Source of the DNA: Ifrita kowaldi
Taxonomy: Eukaryota > Chordata > Aves > Passeriformes > Cinclosomatidae
NCBI GenBank assembly: GCA_013398055.1
Contig: VZRS01014568.1
Location: 1 to 64,000, forward strand
DNA: 64,000 nucleotides
Direction of reading: 5' to 3'
Shown: positions 25,942 through 40,424 of the stretch, piece by piece
Layout: each line of letters opens with the position of its first letter
Numbering within the stretch: position 1 is the stretch's first letter
Translations under genes and position numbers: made by a program
The notes under the pieces: model-generated
Databases searched by the model: none
What the model was told of the DNA's origin: nothing
What the model saw: only the letters and a program-made list of their open reading frames with translations

Positions 25942-28900
25942 TTTAAATTTGCCGTTGACAATAACAGTCCAGGAGGATGTCAGTCTCACCTTAGTGTGTT
26001 CTGGTTGAACATACTAAGAGTGTGCAGAGCTCAGGAACTGTGTAATAAGGACACTGGTGTTTCTGCCTTCAAAATGGGGAAAAAAATCTGAATGACAGCT
26101 AGGCAGCTATCACAGTACACAAATTAAATTCCTCTAAAATAAACTGCTTTAAAAGGAGGAACATTATGATCAGGATGGGGCGTCCCGCAGGCAGGGACAA
26201 GAAGACAAAACGGCCAGACAAAATGAGGACTGAGCATTATAATATTTTTAATAAGGTTTGCTGGGTTGTTCCTGAAAGTAGGCAATGAAGAAAATAAGCT
26301 GGTAAAGTTTCTCACTTATAATTAACTCTAAAAGTCCCATTCATTTGTCCTCCAAGCTAGGTATTACTACGGGTCAAGGGAAGAGAACAACCCTGGCTGG
26401 TGAAATGGTGACAGAAAACACTGAGTTAAGCAATATAGGATGGACTCTTTCAGCTGAAAGACAGTCATAGAATTGACAGAGGACCCAAACCAGAGACATT
26501 AGATACACTGTATCGACTACATGAAAGCTTTTGACTTGGCAGGTCAGCTGAGATCATTCAACTCATGGAGCAAAAAATAGTTCCTTCTAAAAGCTGGGAA
26601 AAAGCTGAAATCAATGCCTATTAAAGACTTTTAGAAAAAAAGTATCCAGAGAAGGAAAATTTCTTTTCTCTCACATGCCTTTATAATTATAAGGTACTGA
26701 AAGAGAACCACAGCTCCAGGGCTCAGTAGGCACCTTCAGGTAAGCACAGCTAAAAAAGCCTCTCTGTCACCACCAGCAAACTTCTGAGTGTTGCTGGACG
26801 AGTTGTTCATCGTTCTAGGGTAATAATTACCTACTGAATGGTTGCAGGATAAAGCTGACAAGCACACCACCCTGGAGACAGAATAAAATGTGGAAGTATG
26901 CATTAGAAACAGCAGAAAAAGCAAGTCTTTTGGTGTTGCAAAGGCTATCTGTCATGGAAATCACTAGGGCTCTGCTGCAAAGTTGACAGCTGCAATGTAA
27001 GAAGCAAATAGAATAGAGCACAATAGATAATAGTTTTTTTAAAGATGGCCTTGCTGGACACAGACGTGCTCTGTTTTGTTAGTTGTGTCCCTTGATTATA
27101 TCCCATTTGCAACCATCCTGTTGCTGTGCTGCTACTGCACTTCCCTGTGGCTCAGGGAGATTTCTAAGGCAGTGAAATCGCTGGGATTTCTCTGACTGGC
27201 TTGAAGAGGCAGGCTAATCGGCTTAACCACAGATCACTTAGGAGAGAAGAGTAGAGACACGTGCAAAGACTACAAGGAAAATCTCCCGTATTCCTGGATC
27301 CACAGATCCAAAGCGTCTCCCAGTTTTGTGTGGTTTTGTGACCCTACTGTTGACAGTGATACTAGAAATTATAAATGTAAATCCCTCCTACATTTTGATG
27401 CTGCAAGTTTAAAACCAAATTGCTAAACACTCTTTGCACATCATAATAACTCAGGAATTATTGGGTCCTAATAAGCATCAATAAGTTCTGTCATTCCAGT
27501 AGGCTTTTCATTCTACTGATGACACGTTAAATAGAAATAGAGTTGGTTCCCATATCTTTGAACATTTTTCAGAAACCTCCTATCTATAACATTGTGTATA
27601 TATTTGATTAGATATTTATTAATGTCTATTTCCTGTTGGATTTATTCTCTTCATATCTGACTTCCTTTATTTGTTTTGCTTATGTATGATCCAATATTGA
27701 AATTCTGCTTTCTCTCCTGCCCATGTACACTGGGAACAACTCTGAAAATTAGATTCTGATCCATACCAGAGGAAAATTTGGCCATTTCTACATAATTTAA
27801 CTATGTTTAATTGATCCGCAGCTTTAGTATGAACACACTAGGAATGAATTTTCAATACTGTTTTCCTACCTAAGCATATGGGTATAATTTACAGATTTCT
27901 TCTCAAGATGTAGACAGAATTTAAGCAACTAGTTTCACTAGGTAGTGAGCAACCTGTTCCGTAGGCATTTGTAAATCGTTGGAGGTTCTTTGATGGGTTT
28001 TTGACCATCAAAGACATTGAAATACTGAAACTGCCACTCTCATCCTAGATTCTTGCTGTGTAAGCAGAAGAGAAGGATGTTGCAGGGCTCAGGCTGTGTG
28101 CTGGACTTTTTTCCCATTCAACAGAAAGCACTCTGCATAGAGATGTGTCTCTGGCTGGAACAGACAACAGACCTTATCTCCCCCTATGCTGGGGAAGCAG
28201 GGCACCCCCCGAGGAGTCTGTACAGAAATGTCATTTACTGTCCCACACTGCTACAGATGGAGTTTCATTCTCCATAACCATGGGCAGGCCAATGGCATCA
28301 GACAAAATTTTCAAGCCTGAAATTCTCCAGAAAATTTTGTAACATGAATTTTAGTACCAGGAAGCAAAAAGTGGACTTACGTTCCATCTGTTGCAGTGGA
28401 TTGGTGGTCTCTTGCATACCAGAGGAACTGCTGAGGCTCAGTGGCAGGGGCTGCTGCCCATGGGGGGTACATCACCACAGAGCAGGACCTCTTTACATCT
28501 TACTTCTGCAGACATCTCTCTTTGTGACCTTCAAAGCCTCAAAATGCTGCATGGTTATAAAAGGTTCTCAAAGAGTCCTTCCTCTTGCCCACATCTTCGC
28601 AAAGCTTTTATTTCATTGCTGTGATAGGATTGCAGTTTTATCAGCCCTAGCTTTATTCCAGCAGTAACTTTTAAAGAGTTATAACTAGGCTATGTTTCCC
28701 CAGCTCCTGAAATCCTCTACCACAAAAGAAGGGATATAAATGAGGTACATTATCATTATATATTACCACAAGAACCAACGTTATAATTAGGTACTGTATC
28801 CACTTTGTAATCACTATGGCTTTAATTTCCAATCAAAAGCATCAAAGTCTGAAGACAGTGACCCCGCTATTGAACAATTCCTTTTCATTTTCTTTGACAA

Positions 28901-30805
28901 TGAATTTTCAAAGGTAAGAGGGGGGTAGGGAGAAATGGTATTTTATTCTAGAGCTTCTACATAATTATAGCAATTATAGAAACCTTTCATGTGCTTGGTC
29001 AGCTTTTACTCCATACATTTCGCTGTTGGTTAAAAGTGTCTCTGAAAGTTATAATGCGTTTGGGGCACCAGAGTCTGTCCCACCATTATAAATACTGGCT
29101 AGGCAGACTAATGATTGCAGAGCATAGTGGAAAAGGTTAGTCATAAATATGGAGGGTGTTAGTGCAGGTAACATAAAAGGAATTTAGAAATCTACTTCAG
29201 CAAATTGCCGTGTGCTATTTTACCTGTTTCTTTTTCTCTCTGGTTATGAGCAGTATTAAAACAGCCCCTAAATGCTGCAGTAAAGACTCAGACTTTGTTG
29301 TGCTAGATATCCAGCAAGTGCAAAAGGTAGCCTTGTTCTAGATTTGCTGCCATACTGCACCTCAAAGGTCTGGAGCACAGAAACTATTCAAGTGGAAAAG
29401 GCTCTTCTGTTGTAAACTACTCTTTTGAGTAGATTGAGTTATACCCAAACACCTGACATTCTTATTTTTTCACTGGTATAACTGTGCGTCCCCCACCAAA
29501 GGGCTTTTCCCAATGCAGGTGTGTTAACAAGAGCTGAAGATAAAAGTCAGATATCTGAGTGGCAGAGATGTGCCCAAATGCATTGGGCATCCAGAATAGG
29601 CAGGACAGTGAGAAGCAGAGATCAGATCTGCTACAGACCACAGAGCAGAGGCTTCCCAGCTGTGAGACCAGCAGAAATGCAAAGACTCACTGAATTCTTC
29701 TGAGAGACTTTTTCTCAAATGAAAAATCCAATATATTTTCTTAAGGATGGAAAGCAGAAAGAGAGATTTCGGCCTGCTCTCCTCTTTGGAGATGAGAGCG
29801 GCTGAGTGGAAAGGATTATGTGACTATGAAAACTGCAGCCAAAGAAGCATCAGTTGAGGACTGTGAATCGGTCCAAGTTGTTCAATAAGGAGTGGAGTTC
29901 ACTGCTCAGTTTAAATGGCTGAGTAAGCTCTGGATTGAGTGCTCTCAGTGTTTTCAAATCACAAAAGTTTTTTGTTATCTTTATCAATATCATTTTGTTC
30001 TGATATTTGTCTACAAATAAATAAAAAGTTAAATGTCAAAATGCTACATACTGACATCACCAAACTATTACCACTATTTTGAGTTTAGTCATTTAACTCA
30101 TCTGTTTATTGATATTTTTAATGTCTGATGTTTCAGTCTCTTTTGTGGTGAATTTTTTTACTCTGCATGTTCTCTCAGAAAAGAAAATCGTTGCTGGTAA
30201 GTTCTACTCAAAGATTTCTTTGTTTAAAGACAACATTTTCCAAGCAGGATTAAAAACCCCATTATACCATATCCTATCTGGAAAATTTTACTTATACGGA
30301 ATATTGTTTAATTCCTACAAAAATCTAGGATTGACATGAAATAAAGAGGCAATATTTTGAGACAAGAGATACAACTTAGTGTTTGATACATTAGATTGTT
30401 CTGTCCTACAAATTTTACTTCTTAATATTCTCATTATTGCCTACTGATATTGTCAGCCATATATCTAGTCTTCAAGGTGGAAGCTGAGAGATGTGTGCCG
30501 TGTGTGTCTACCTGTCATATGCACTGTGCCTTATTTATATTAAATCCATCCATCATAATCTTCACTTCCACTTCTCTTTTTATCTCATTCATTTTCCTCC
30601 ATCATATTATAACCTCCAACCGTCTTTTACTTCATAAGTTTCATGGCACTCAGGCATTTTGGTCACTTGCCTTGACCTTTCATAATAACTTCCATCATAC
30701 CAGCTTCCTTCATAACATTTTCTCTGTCACTGACCGTCTCTCTTGGGCTTTGTTAATTTTCTTAGCCTTAAAAAAGATCTCAGAAGCCTCCGTGAGGATG
30801 ACAAT

Positions 30806-30904
30806 GAAAAGGAAAAAAAAAAGGAAAATGTAAGGGAATGGCAAAAAAAAAGGAAAATGCATTGAAAAAGTAAAAAAGGAAAGGGGAAAAAAAGAAAGAT
30901 AAAT
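30806..30904 (+). repeat. Purine-rich A/G tract
   Basis: About 100 bases of A and G with few pyrimidines on the plus strand. AAAAAAAGGAAAATG occurs twice about 30 bases apart, so the tract probably grew by duplication. The overlapping minus-strand frames rich in Phe and Ser are products of this composition and not genes. Confidence 0.85.
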
Positions 30905-33900
30905 ACCCATTGCAAAAACTCTCTTTATATATATTCTCTGCTTTCTTTCTGAGTGCAAATCCCTCAGTTACATAATTTAATTTCCACATGAATTTCTCAT
31001 TGATTCTCCCTTCCCTTGACTATTTACTTGCCTCCTTTCAAATAAACAGTCTTTTCAGAAGTGTCTTCCAAGTATAGCAATTGCTTCCACAACCTCATTT
31101 TTCCAACATTTTTGACCCAGAAGCAACCTTCTGCACAAGGCAGTGTATGGTGGTTTTGTGGGCCATTTGGTCTGTTTGTGCAGAGGCAGGGCTGCCTAGA
31201 CCCTATTTTTAAAACCCAAATCATTCAATGTGGAGGAGTTTTATGGCTCTGTGAGTTCCATACTCTCATAACCAGTGGTACAATGATTGGTGGCACACTG
31301 CTAAGTGTATATATTTCCAAAGGTAGCATGAATATTGACTAACTTTGCTGTCCCATAGCACCTCAAATTGTGCTGAAATTGTCAAAAATTAGAGAACAAT
31401 TTAATGACAAAGGAAGTAAAATGTAAACAATAGCTAAAGATTGTTTCTTCCAAGAGCTTCTCTCAGGTGTCCAGCAAATGTCTGTAGACATTCCCATACA
31501 ATAAGGGTAAAGTCTACAGGTTTTCCCATTTTCTGGGTGTCTCCCACACCAGCCATACTTGTGAGCAGAGCATGGGGCACTGCGGACATGGAGAGAGCAG
31601 TGAGTTGTTCTGATGCACCTCACATGCACAGTCAGAATAAGGATCAGAAGAGACCCTTCTAAATCCATCCAGGGGTCTCAGGATTTCCTTAATAAGTCTC
31701 AAAGCCAATAAACCTATTAAATCATGAGTGAATTAACATTTTATTCTCCTTCCTCATTACAAGAATATATGTGTTATTGTCCATACTGTTTAAAGAGCTT
31801 TTTATCACCCTATGACTTTTCTACCCATAGGTAATGTTTTGGGCTTGATCCAGATGCCTTCACAACCTGGCCTTTTTTCATGCAGAGAGAGATTTACTTT
31901 CCCAAACCCAGGTAATAAATCCTTAAATTATGACTTAAGTGGAAATTTACTATCATGTTAAATCGTTATTAGAAGCATCGTTCTCACTGAAAGTATCCAG
32001 GAAAGTACAACTTTAGAAATGAGCTGTGCCATTGACTAGAATTATAGATCAGTTTTGTGCTGCTATTTATAGCTGTGCAGGCTCCTCAAGTCAGGCAGTT
32101 CCTTTTCATTTAATGGCTCTTTCTAAGAATTTCACAAGTGCTCACCCCTCTGTGCAAACAGCTACCAGCACAAAGCATAAGATGTGGGTGCAGGGGAGAA
32201 GGTGCTTCCCTGGGCCGTTTGATTATCGGATATCTTAGTGCTCATCATTTACTGGACATCAGCAGCATCACTGATGCTATGAAAACCAAGGTTTATGAAA
32301 GCATGGATCATTAGGGCTGTTCTGCTGAACCTTTATGAAGATGCTCCAGGGATTCACTGAGCCCATTATTTATCTTCTGATGTCTCAAAAGGTCGATTGG
32401 TAGCAGATTAGAATGTGTAAATAATGTGGCAGAAGCAATAGTGAATACATTCTATACTGAGACTCAGTGCAACTCAGAGCATCAGGGGTCTTAAGGCACA
32501 GTGGTGACTCTGGCCTGGGTCTGAAAATCAAAATGCACTAATCCATAAATTTAATTTTCCCATATGACACATAATTTTAACAGAGGTATTTGCAGTGTGG
32601 GCACCCACACCCATTACAGAAAATATTAAGCATATTTTGAGCCAAGTCTCCCACACACACCCCCCAAATCATTAGCATTTCATTTACAATTCATAGGCTG
32701 ATTTCTTCAAACCTCAAGACTGGAATCAAACCACTCCTCCAAAGCAAGAAAAATGTTAGTTAGACATCAGGACCCAAATATTTTTATATTCATCTGTTTT
32801 CTAAGTTTTTTAACTTTTCTTTCCAATTTACCCAGCCAGTTGCTTAGTGGTTTATTCCTCCATTTTTTTTTTCCTAAATTAATTCTTTCATATCCCATAA
32901 ATGATCTGTTTAAAAACAGAGATCCATCTGTCAGTATTCCTGTCATGTGAAAATGGTGCCACACCAGCAAAAACATCTATAGCAACCCCTAGGAAAGGAA
33001 TGTAAATTTCATATTTACCTCTCATATAAGCTTTTTAGCTGCTGAACAGGAACTGGTAAGAAAAGAGCAATCATTTCATCTTCACACACATAGAAAAGAC
33101 CACCTATTCTGATTGTGATTTGATAAGCAAGACTGATATTTTTTACAAAGAAAAAAATAGTTTACAGTGGAAAAACACCGTAATTTAATAATCTGCACGT
33201 ATTGTAGGGCTCCGAATTTCAGGAAAGATCACTTGTAACAGTACCAAGTTGCCTGGTGCTGCTGATTCATGCTGGTTTGATAGTAAGACCAGTTGAGTCT
33301 TACAAGCTTTTATTAAGAAAGTCCTTTAACTCAAATACTCTCCCTCAAAGACAGCGAAAATCAGGTCACAAAGTCCAAGACACTGTAAGCAACTGGAGAA
33401 AACTGGGATGAGAGCCAAGCTGTGCAAGAACCAGCCATGGGATGGAGGGACATGGTGAAGTCCCCCAGCCTTTGCTCCAGGTGTCAGTCTGAGGCTGCCT
33501 TGGTTCCGTCTGGTTTCTGGTGCTCTTCATCCGTGAGAAAGATCAGACTCAGGTTTACCTGTCATGCAGGCCAATACCAGTGCTCCTATCCCTTTTCTGT
33601 TGTTAATATGTGAGCTCTACCTCTGTGCTTGTGAACTATTTGCAGCAGAATTATGATGATGCAATTTCTCATCTGTTTTAAAAGCTTTCCTTTCCCTATC
33701 TTTTATTTATGTTGTAGCTCGTCTGTTTGTCCTGCGTTCAGGAGAACTTGTCCGGGATGAGATTTCCCTGCAATTAGAAGGGCTGGTTGAGTGAGAGACT
33801 CAGTCCTGCAGTAAAGACAGACTGTACAGCTCCTTATCCAAACAAAATGTGTTTGCTAAGATCTGGACACATCCTTGTGGCCCAGATCTGTGTGAACTAC

Positions 33901-34973
33901 TGTGCCTGTGATTTGAGGCTGCATTTTTGGTGAAATTTCTGCTGAGTAATGAAGGAGATGTATTCTTTTCCCCTTGTTGTACTTCCTTATGTCAAAGTAT
34001 TTCAAATTAACTCCCGAAGTTTTTCCATCTTGCAGGGTTGCAGAAATTGTACATTTTCCATCTCAATCTCCAGCCCATTTTTATTATTCCTCTGATAATG
34101 AACAGCGGTTATGACCAGCATTTTTCAATATCCAGGTATGTCCCTTCAGTTTTAAACATTGCAATATAAGATTGAGGTCAGTGAAATGGGACACTGTAAT
34201 TTCATAGTAAGGGAGTGTCTATTTAGCTATGAACTCTTTCAGATCCAGCTAATGGAAGCAGTTGTAGAAAGTCAACTGCACAGCCAAGGTCACAGACAAA
34301 AAAAAAAAACAGGAATTGAAAACTTGGTTCTGGGATCCCAAGATAAAATCATGATCAATTTTCAGTAATTTAGTGCTTTGTAAAACCACTCTGAGGTGAT
34401 TTCAGCAATCTGTTCTCATTGGTGGTCTCCTGAAGCCTGATGCTATGAAATCTCACAATTTTATTGCAAGTTATAAGGTTTTTATGCGTTCTCTTAGAAG
34501 CCCTCATCTTCTAAGAACAGTGATAATCTTTGATAATTTCAGCAGACATTTACAAAATAATAGTTTCTTGCTTCTGATGGAAATGAGATGTTCAAAAAGC
34601 TGAATTTTAAAGAATCCAACACTGAAATAGAAACAAACACATATTTATTCCAAAAGTTCCCATGCTCTAAGACAGGACTAGACAGAGCAGTATTCCTCTC
34701 TGCATAGTATTACTGGGACAGGAGTACCTCAGGGGAAGATGTCAGCAGCATTCTTCCTTCTCCACTCCTCAATAAGACTGTAACAGGGGTTTTCTTTCTC
34801 TCATATCTCCTGTTTTCAATCCCATCTCTTTGTTCATTATTCACTATTCCTTTTGACATGCTTTGAAACACTGAATTTCCCAAACAAGATGCTGTTCCTT
34901 CTCCTGGTGTGTTGATCAGAAGGCCAAAGGAAAGCAAAAGACAAACCACATTTTCAGACATGTCCTGCTCTCC

Positions 34974-35000
34974 TTGACTTCAATGGGAGTTGTACATGCA
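34974..35000 (+). repeat. Short remnant of an old amniote interspersed repeat (tentative)
   Basis: TTGACTTCAATGGGAGTTG is a text that recurs widely in bird, crocodile and turtle genomes as part of old interspersed repeats. Only about 27 bases are convincing here. I cannot name the family from the sequence alone. Confidence 0.35.
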
Positions 35001-36130
35001 TTTGAAATGAAGCTGTCTTGTTTAAATAGCAAAAGCGTGCGCAGCTGTTTGTTTGCTAAGCAAAGAACCTGGAAGTGAGGAGCTGTCTGACTGCATGTCC
35101 TCTGCAATTTTATTGTAAGAGCAGATTTAAAAACTCAGGCCTGTCAAGTACCAGGTATTTCACCCACTGAAGGAAAGTTATCTCCTTCACACAAAAATGT
35201 TGTGTAGAGAAGAGAGTTTCAAAAAACCCACATACCTTTAGTTGCAATCTTGATCATTCCTCCTTCCTAAGATGAATTAACCTGTGCTTTATAGCAAGAG
35301 GTAAATTATAGCCTTTCCCAGTACTTGTTCTAATGAAAAACCACAAGTTTTTCAGAGTTCTTTCATCATCTGTGCAGACATGTTACATCATAGCACTTTC
35401 TGTGGAATATACCACAATTTAATGCCTTAAGAAGGAATAAACAAGTATACAAGCCACATTTCAAATAAGATTTGAACTTGGATACACATATGTATTCAGA
35501 GCAACACAGCCAACCTCTTTAGTTCATCCATGAAAATCTGATCCGTGTTAGCCTACAAAATTCTGCTCTGTCCACTTTATACAAGCAGAGTGCAACATGA
35601 AAGTAACTGGACTGTAATTGCTGACACCGTGTCAGCGAAGACAGTGCTGCTTTTTAGTGCTGCTTTCAGTGTCTTCTAAATAATTCAATTCAAATGTAAA
35701 TCTTACAGTAAGTGAATCTGCATTACAAAGGCATTGTTAACCACTCCTTATGAATGAAGGCTTGAGGCTTTTACAAAGGCTCTAACTGCAATTTCACAAT
35801 GCTAATCATAATTATCATTTTTCTCTTCGTTTAACACAAATAACTGGCACAATTGGTTTTATCATTATACTATTTGAGAAAAATAGATACAAGCTTTCCC
35901 AAAAGAAATATTTTCAAATGATCCCCTTTTGAAAATGTTTCTTAATAATGTAATTATTCTGTGATTTCCTCCAGGTTTCCAGTCCCCCAACAAATAAACA
36001 CTGTATAGCTGCTCAAGGCCTCTTCCCAGCTTCTAAAATTAATAATTTTAAAAATCCATTATGTCTCTAACTAAACTTTTTTTGCAATAACCTTTCTCAG
36101 ATTCTGAAAAAAATGAAAGGCAAAATATTG

Positions 36131-36228
36131 CTTTTTTTTTCTCCAGTTTAAACACCCCCACCTCCCTCAGTTGCTTCTCATAAGACTTGTGCTCCAAACC
36201 CTTCACCAGCTTCGTTGTCCTTCTCTGG
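36131..36228 (-). mobile_element. CR1 LINE fragment, minus strand
   Basis: The plus strand reads TTTTCTCCAGTTTAAACACC, then 'cctccctcagttgcttctcata', 'agacttgtgctccaaaccc' and 'ttcaccagcttcgttgtcc', ending in TTCTCTGG. This is the reverse complement of the CR1 segment around the end of ORF2. Both ends of the element are missing. It overlaps in consensus with only the 5' edge of the piece at 25539-25941, and the two are separate insertions or fragments. Confidence 0.92.
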
Positions 36229-39200
36229 TTGGGAATAATCAGCAGGCTGAAAGGTATTCCAGGGCTGATCTCACCACCATACTTGGCAGGGTTGTTTTGT
36301 TTTTTTTAAATACTAGTCATTGGACCAGATTGCTGCTCAGATACCATCAACTCCGGAAGTAAATATATATTTAAGTAGTGAATGCAGATATTTCCAGTAT
36401 TACATGACAGGTCATTGGGATGTGCCTTAGATTGCTATTTTTGATTTAGACAACTCATCTACACCAGTACTACAGTAGTTACTTAAGTGTTGTCCTTGTA
36501 TCTAGTATATTTGGGTGAATATACTTCTGATGAGGAAGAGAGTCAATGATGCCATTTTCACAGGAAATGCCCTACAACACTGGTATCTTGATAGTCACTG
36601 ATGAATAAAAGGTTGTTCACCTGTAAGCCGCTGTGAATGCCAATCTAACAGAATGAGAAGCACTTTGTCACAGGAAAGATTTCTCAGTATAAGTTTCAGT
36701 GAACAATGTGGCATTTCAATTTATTCTCTCAGCTAGTTAAAAAAAAGAAAAAAAATGACATTGTCAGATCCAATTTGACATCAAAATTAGAATGTTTTTA
36801 GTCAAGATTCTGAAAATGCTTGAAGGCTAAAGTAAACATGCCCATAAAGATTTAATAAATGTTTCTATTAAATATATATTCATTCTCCAAGGGAAATTTT
36901 AAATGACAACAGAAATAATTAATTAAAGGCATAAATATAAAAATGCCATCTTTTCAAACAAAAAAGTTTGGAAGGAACACTGTTTCTTTCTCATTATGTT
37001 ATTCTACATTTATAACAGTAAAATGCAAACCTCTTAATGTGGGATTTCAAAAGTTAAATACCATTAATTTAAATCATTCTTCTCTCTTTGCTATTCTTGC
37101 TCCTCCTCTTTTAGATTGTATAACTAGGGTTAGGCAAATGACGGACAAGAGCATGCTCTATAAATTCTCTCTATTAGCTAGCTATGTGTCAGATACATCT
37201 AAGTGGATATCCCAGTTAGACCATAAAAAAGTACAGACCATACAAGAAAATTCAGCAATAATATTTACAAGTAAATCGAGCAGAGAGGGTTAACTTTTGC
37301 ATTTTTTTGTTTCCATTAAGAGAGTTACGACTAAGCTCAGGAAACTATCAGTCTGTACCTACTTTCACTGGAAGTTGCTCTGGACATTGATGCAGTTTGA
37401 ACTGAGGTTAAAATCAAGCACAGGAAGTACTACTGACTGTGTACAGGTAGCAAATCTTTTTACTTTTTTGGACATGGAAATATCAGTACATCCTTGGTGG
37501 CAAACCTTTTCTGCTCCAAAAGGATTCTGCTCTATTGTGTACTCTGTTCTGGTTTTGAATACCAATAGATATCCTCTTTTCTTCATTGCTATTGCTTCCT
37601 TGAATATATACCTTGAATATTTATTAAATATTTTGTTATCTGAAACCTATTTGCGTTGCAATCTTTCTCCAAGGATAAACTAGAAAGCATGCACTGAAAT
37701 GTTATCTGCTGATTATTTAGGTTTATTCCATCATGTTACATTAAGGTACTCTGTATTTTAAACATAGAATGGAAGATCAAAGACTGGTACCTGGTAGGGT
37801 ACCAAATTTTTGTTCCTTATTCCCATTTTATATCTGCAGGCCCCAAAAATGCATTCTCAAGATGAGTGAGGCTTTTTTTTGGTAGCAGAAAAGGGTGGGG
37901 TTTAGACTAAAATGAGTTTCTATTTTCCTCTTCTACCAGCAGAGGGAAAAATTTCCCCAACTGGTTTCTAAATATGCACAAGCATTTCTTCTTAAATCCC
38001 ATCCACGGAAAGTCGGAAGCATGAGCCCATTCTGTCCACACTTCCAACTGACCAAAAACCTCAGGACTATCTCAACGCTAGAAGACAAAATATCTTATGC
38101 AAAGAGGTGCAACGTATCAGCTCAGATTCAGAATGACATTGGCACAGCCTCATACTTTTTGTCTGCCTGAGGTCTGGTCATGCCTGGTCTCTGGACTGGA
38201 GCACACAGTGTGTGACTCCACAGTGAACAGCCTCAGGAAGAGTGTCACACTTGCATAATAGTTCTCGAGTTTACGAGCTTTTGATTACCTTCGCTACTCA
38301 AATTATTTTTCTGTTCCTTTATGGGTCTCCTGATCTTGTGAAGCAAAAGCCTGAAATTGTCAACCTGTTCAAAATAATAGAATCTTTATCGGCCCATTAT
38401 TTCCAACATCTGACTGGTAATGCAGAGCAATAACTATTAGGTAATAACGTCAGTTTCTGATTAGAAAAGCTAATATTGTACTAGCAATAAACTTTGTTCA
38501 CACTGCAGAAAAGATACATCTGTCAAGAGGTTTGAGAAGGACTCTGCAGTACCCAAAATAAACAAGCCAAAGAAAACACTAGTGTTAACACTGGTAGCAT
38601 AAAAATAAAACTCGAACAGAAACCAAACAGAAAATTTCATGTTTCCAAGTTCTTCATAGCGCATAATCAGCTTCTAGCACAATTATCCTGTACAGTGACC
38701 ACCTCAGTGGGAATTAATGTGGCTGTTCAGGGGAAAGAGGATTTTAATCTGGAATAGGCATTTAGATTCAGTCCTTCAGCATGAGTCCACCCATCCTTAA
38801 TTTTGCTCTGCACTTCTGACTTCCCATGTTGAAGATATTTTCAGGTGAAAGGTGTCTGCAAAAGGAGCTTCAAGCTTGAAAGGTTTTCAAGATCCCTGAA
38901 ATATCAAACTGTTGGCCCTGTCAAATGGGCTCCTGAGGAGTGAAGGCTTTTCATTTTTCATCCTAGATCTAGTAGGAATTATTCAATTTTATAACCAGGT
39001 TTCCTCTGGCTGCTACTGATGCTAGAAATAAAAGTAGTTTAAAATTCATGAGGGGCATCTGACTATTTTCCATTTCTAGCTGAGGACTGCATTTTGCTCT
39101 CCTCAGTCATGCTCAGAACACCATTGTGCAAAGAAACGCTGCTGAAATGAATCATTTACTCCAACTGTGGTCACAAACGAAAGCTAAACAACAGAAATTC

Positions 39201-40424
39201 ATTGCACTGGCTCCGCCAGCCTGGTGCCTCTTCAGGATCAGAGGAAAGAATGAGAAGCACCAGGGAACTGTAACAGAGACAGGAGAACAGTGGTGCTGGA
39301 AAATTAAGGGTAACAAAACAAACTCACAGGCAGGATGTTCCTGCAAAGGACTGGGTGTCCTTGGAGGGGCCTCCTTGAACACAGCACCATGTGGTGCTGA
39401 GAACATGAGGGTCCTCACGACTGCAAAGGCTGACAAAGCTTCATTTTGAAAGGGCTGCAGCTATTTTTCAGCTCCAAGGGAAGTTTTCTTCACTAAAAGG
39501 TGTTCTGGATGGATTTGTCAACCTGGCGGTGGTTTCTTTAGAAGAAATGACTGCAGTTAAGTACCTAATAAAAGGATTCTCAGAATGTAGTCAGGCATAA
39601 CTCTAATCCTGATAAATCAGGCTATTAAGACACAGGTTTGTTCTGTGTAGCAGACCTGAGATTAAAAACAGTCTTGTAGAGTTTTGTTGAGCTGCTTAGG
39701 TGTCCTACAGTATCCTCATATCTTTCCCTCTCCAGTATGTATTTAAAAGCTCCCTCGACCTTTTTTCCCCTCTGCTTTAAATTTTGAAGTGCTGTTTTTC
39801 CTTCATGCATGTCTCTCATTTTTGTTGAGCACTTCCAAGGATCTTGCCCTGATTCTTCTGAGTGTTTAGTGTTGGTAAGACTGACTTGAGATCGCTGGTT
39901 TCAAGCTTCTATTAGGGTTACTAGCAGCTAAAAAGCATAGGAAGCTTTTGAAATCCTGTTTGGGAAAAAACAAGGGTGAAGAGGGACTTTGGCCACCCTT
40001 AGGCTGCAGCTTTGAATACTGATAGTACTCAAGCAAACACATGAAAGGCACTCCAGAAAGTCAGACACTCAGATATTGCCTAGTTCAATTTCTTAAACTT
40101 TAGAAGATATTTCACCTAAAATAAACTTATTGCAAGGAAAAGGCTGAGGGGATTGCAGGAAAAAAAAAAGCCAACAGGAAACTAAAGTAATTAAAGTGGA
40201 TTCAGGAAAAAAAATGGCTCTATTGAATGCCTTTTCCCTGGAAAAAAAATTACAAAAATGCTCAAGCTCAAATATAGAATCTCTTGAAAATGCTCGCATA
40301 AGTGATTGATTTATAATTTATTTTTAATGTGGAAAAGAGTTATAAAAAGAAATAACATATTTAAGGTCTGATCCCACACCTGCACCTTTCTGTAGAGTGA
40401 ATGAGTCAGAGTAACTGTTTCAAA
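36229..40424. other. Non-coding stretch, nothing recognised
   Basis: The frames at 36943-37293 (116 codons) and 37297-37683 (128 codons) follow each other on the plus strand but have no domain, and their composition matches the AT-rich background. The opposed pair near 39126-39449 lies in a GC-richer patch. No repeat family recognised. Confidence 0.45.

Larger units (their letters stand above)
25942..36130. other. Non-coding stretch, nothing recognised
   Basis: Ten kilobases without a recognisable gene. Frames of 90-127 codons (28344-28667, 30450-30833, 31061-31342 plus, 31363-31668 minus) show low-complexity or irregular composition and no domain. The segment around 26160-26220 has a small cluster of CpG sites but no feature I can assign. 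The right end is AT-rich with several A-runs. Confidence 0.45.

Noticed and set aside
30710..30989. Phe/Ser-rich minus-strand frames as membrane proteins
   Set aside because: They are translations of the purine tract's complement, and several overlapping frames show the same bias.
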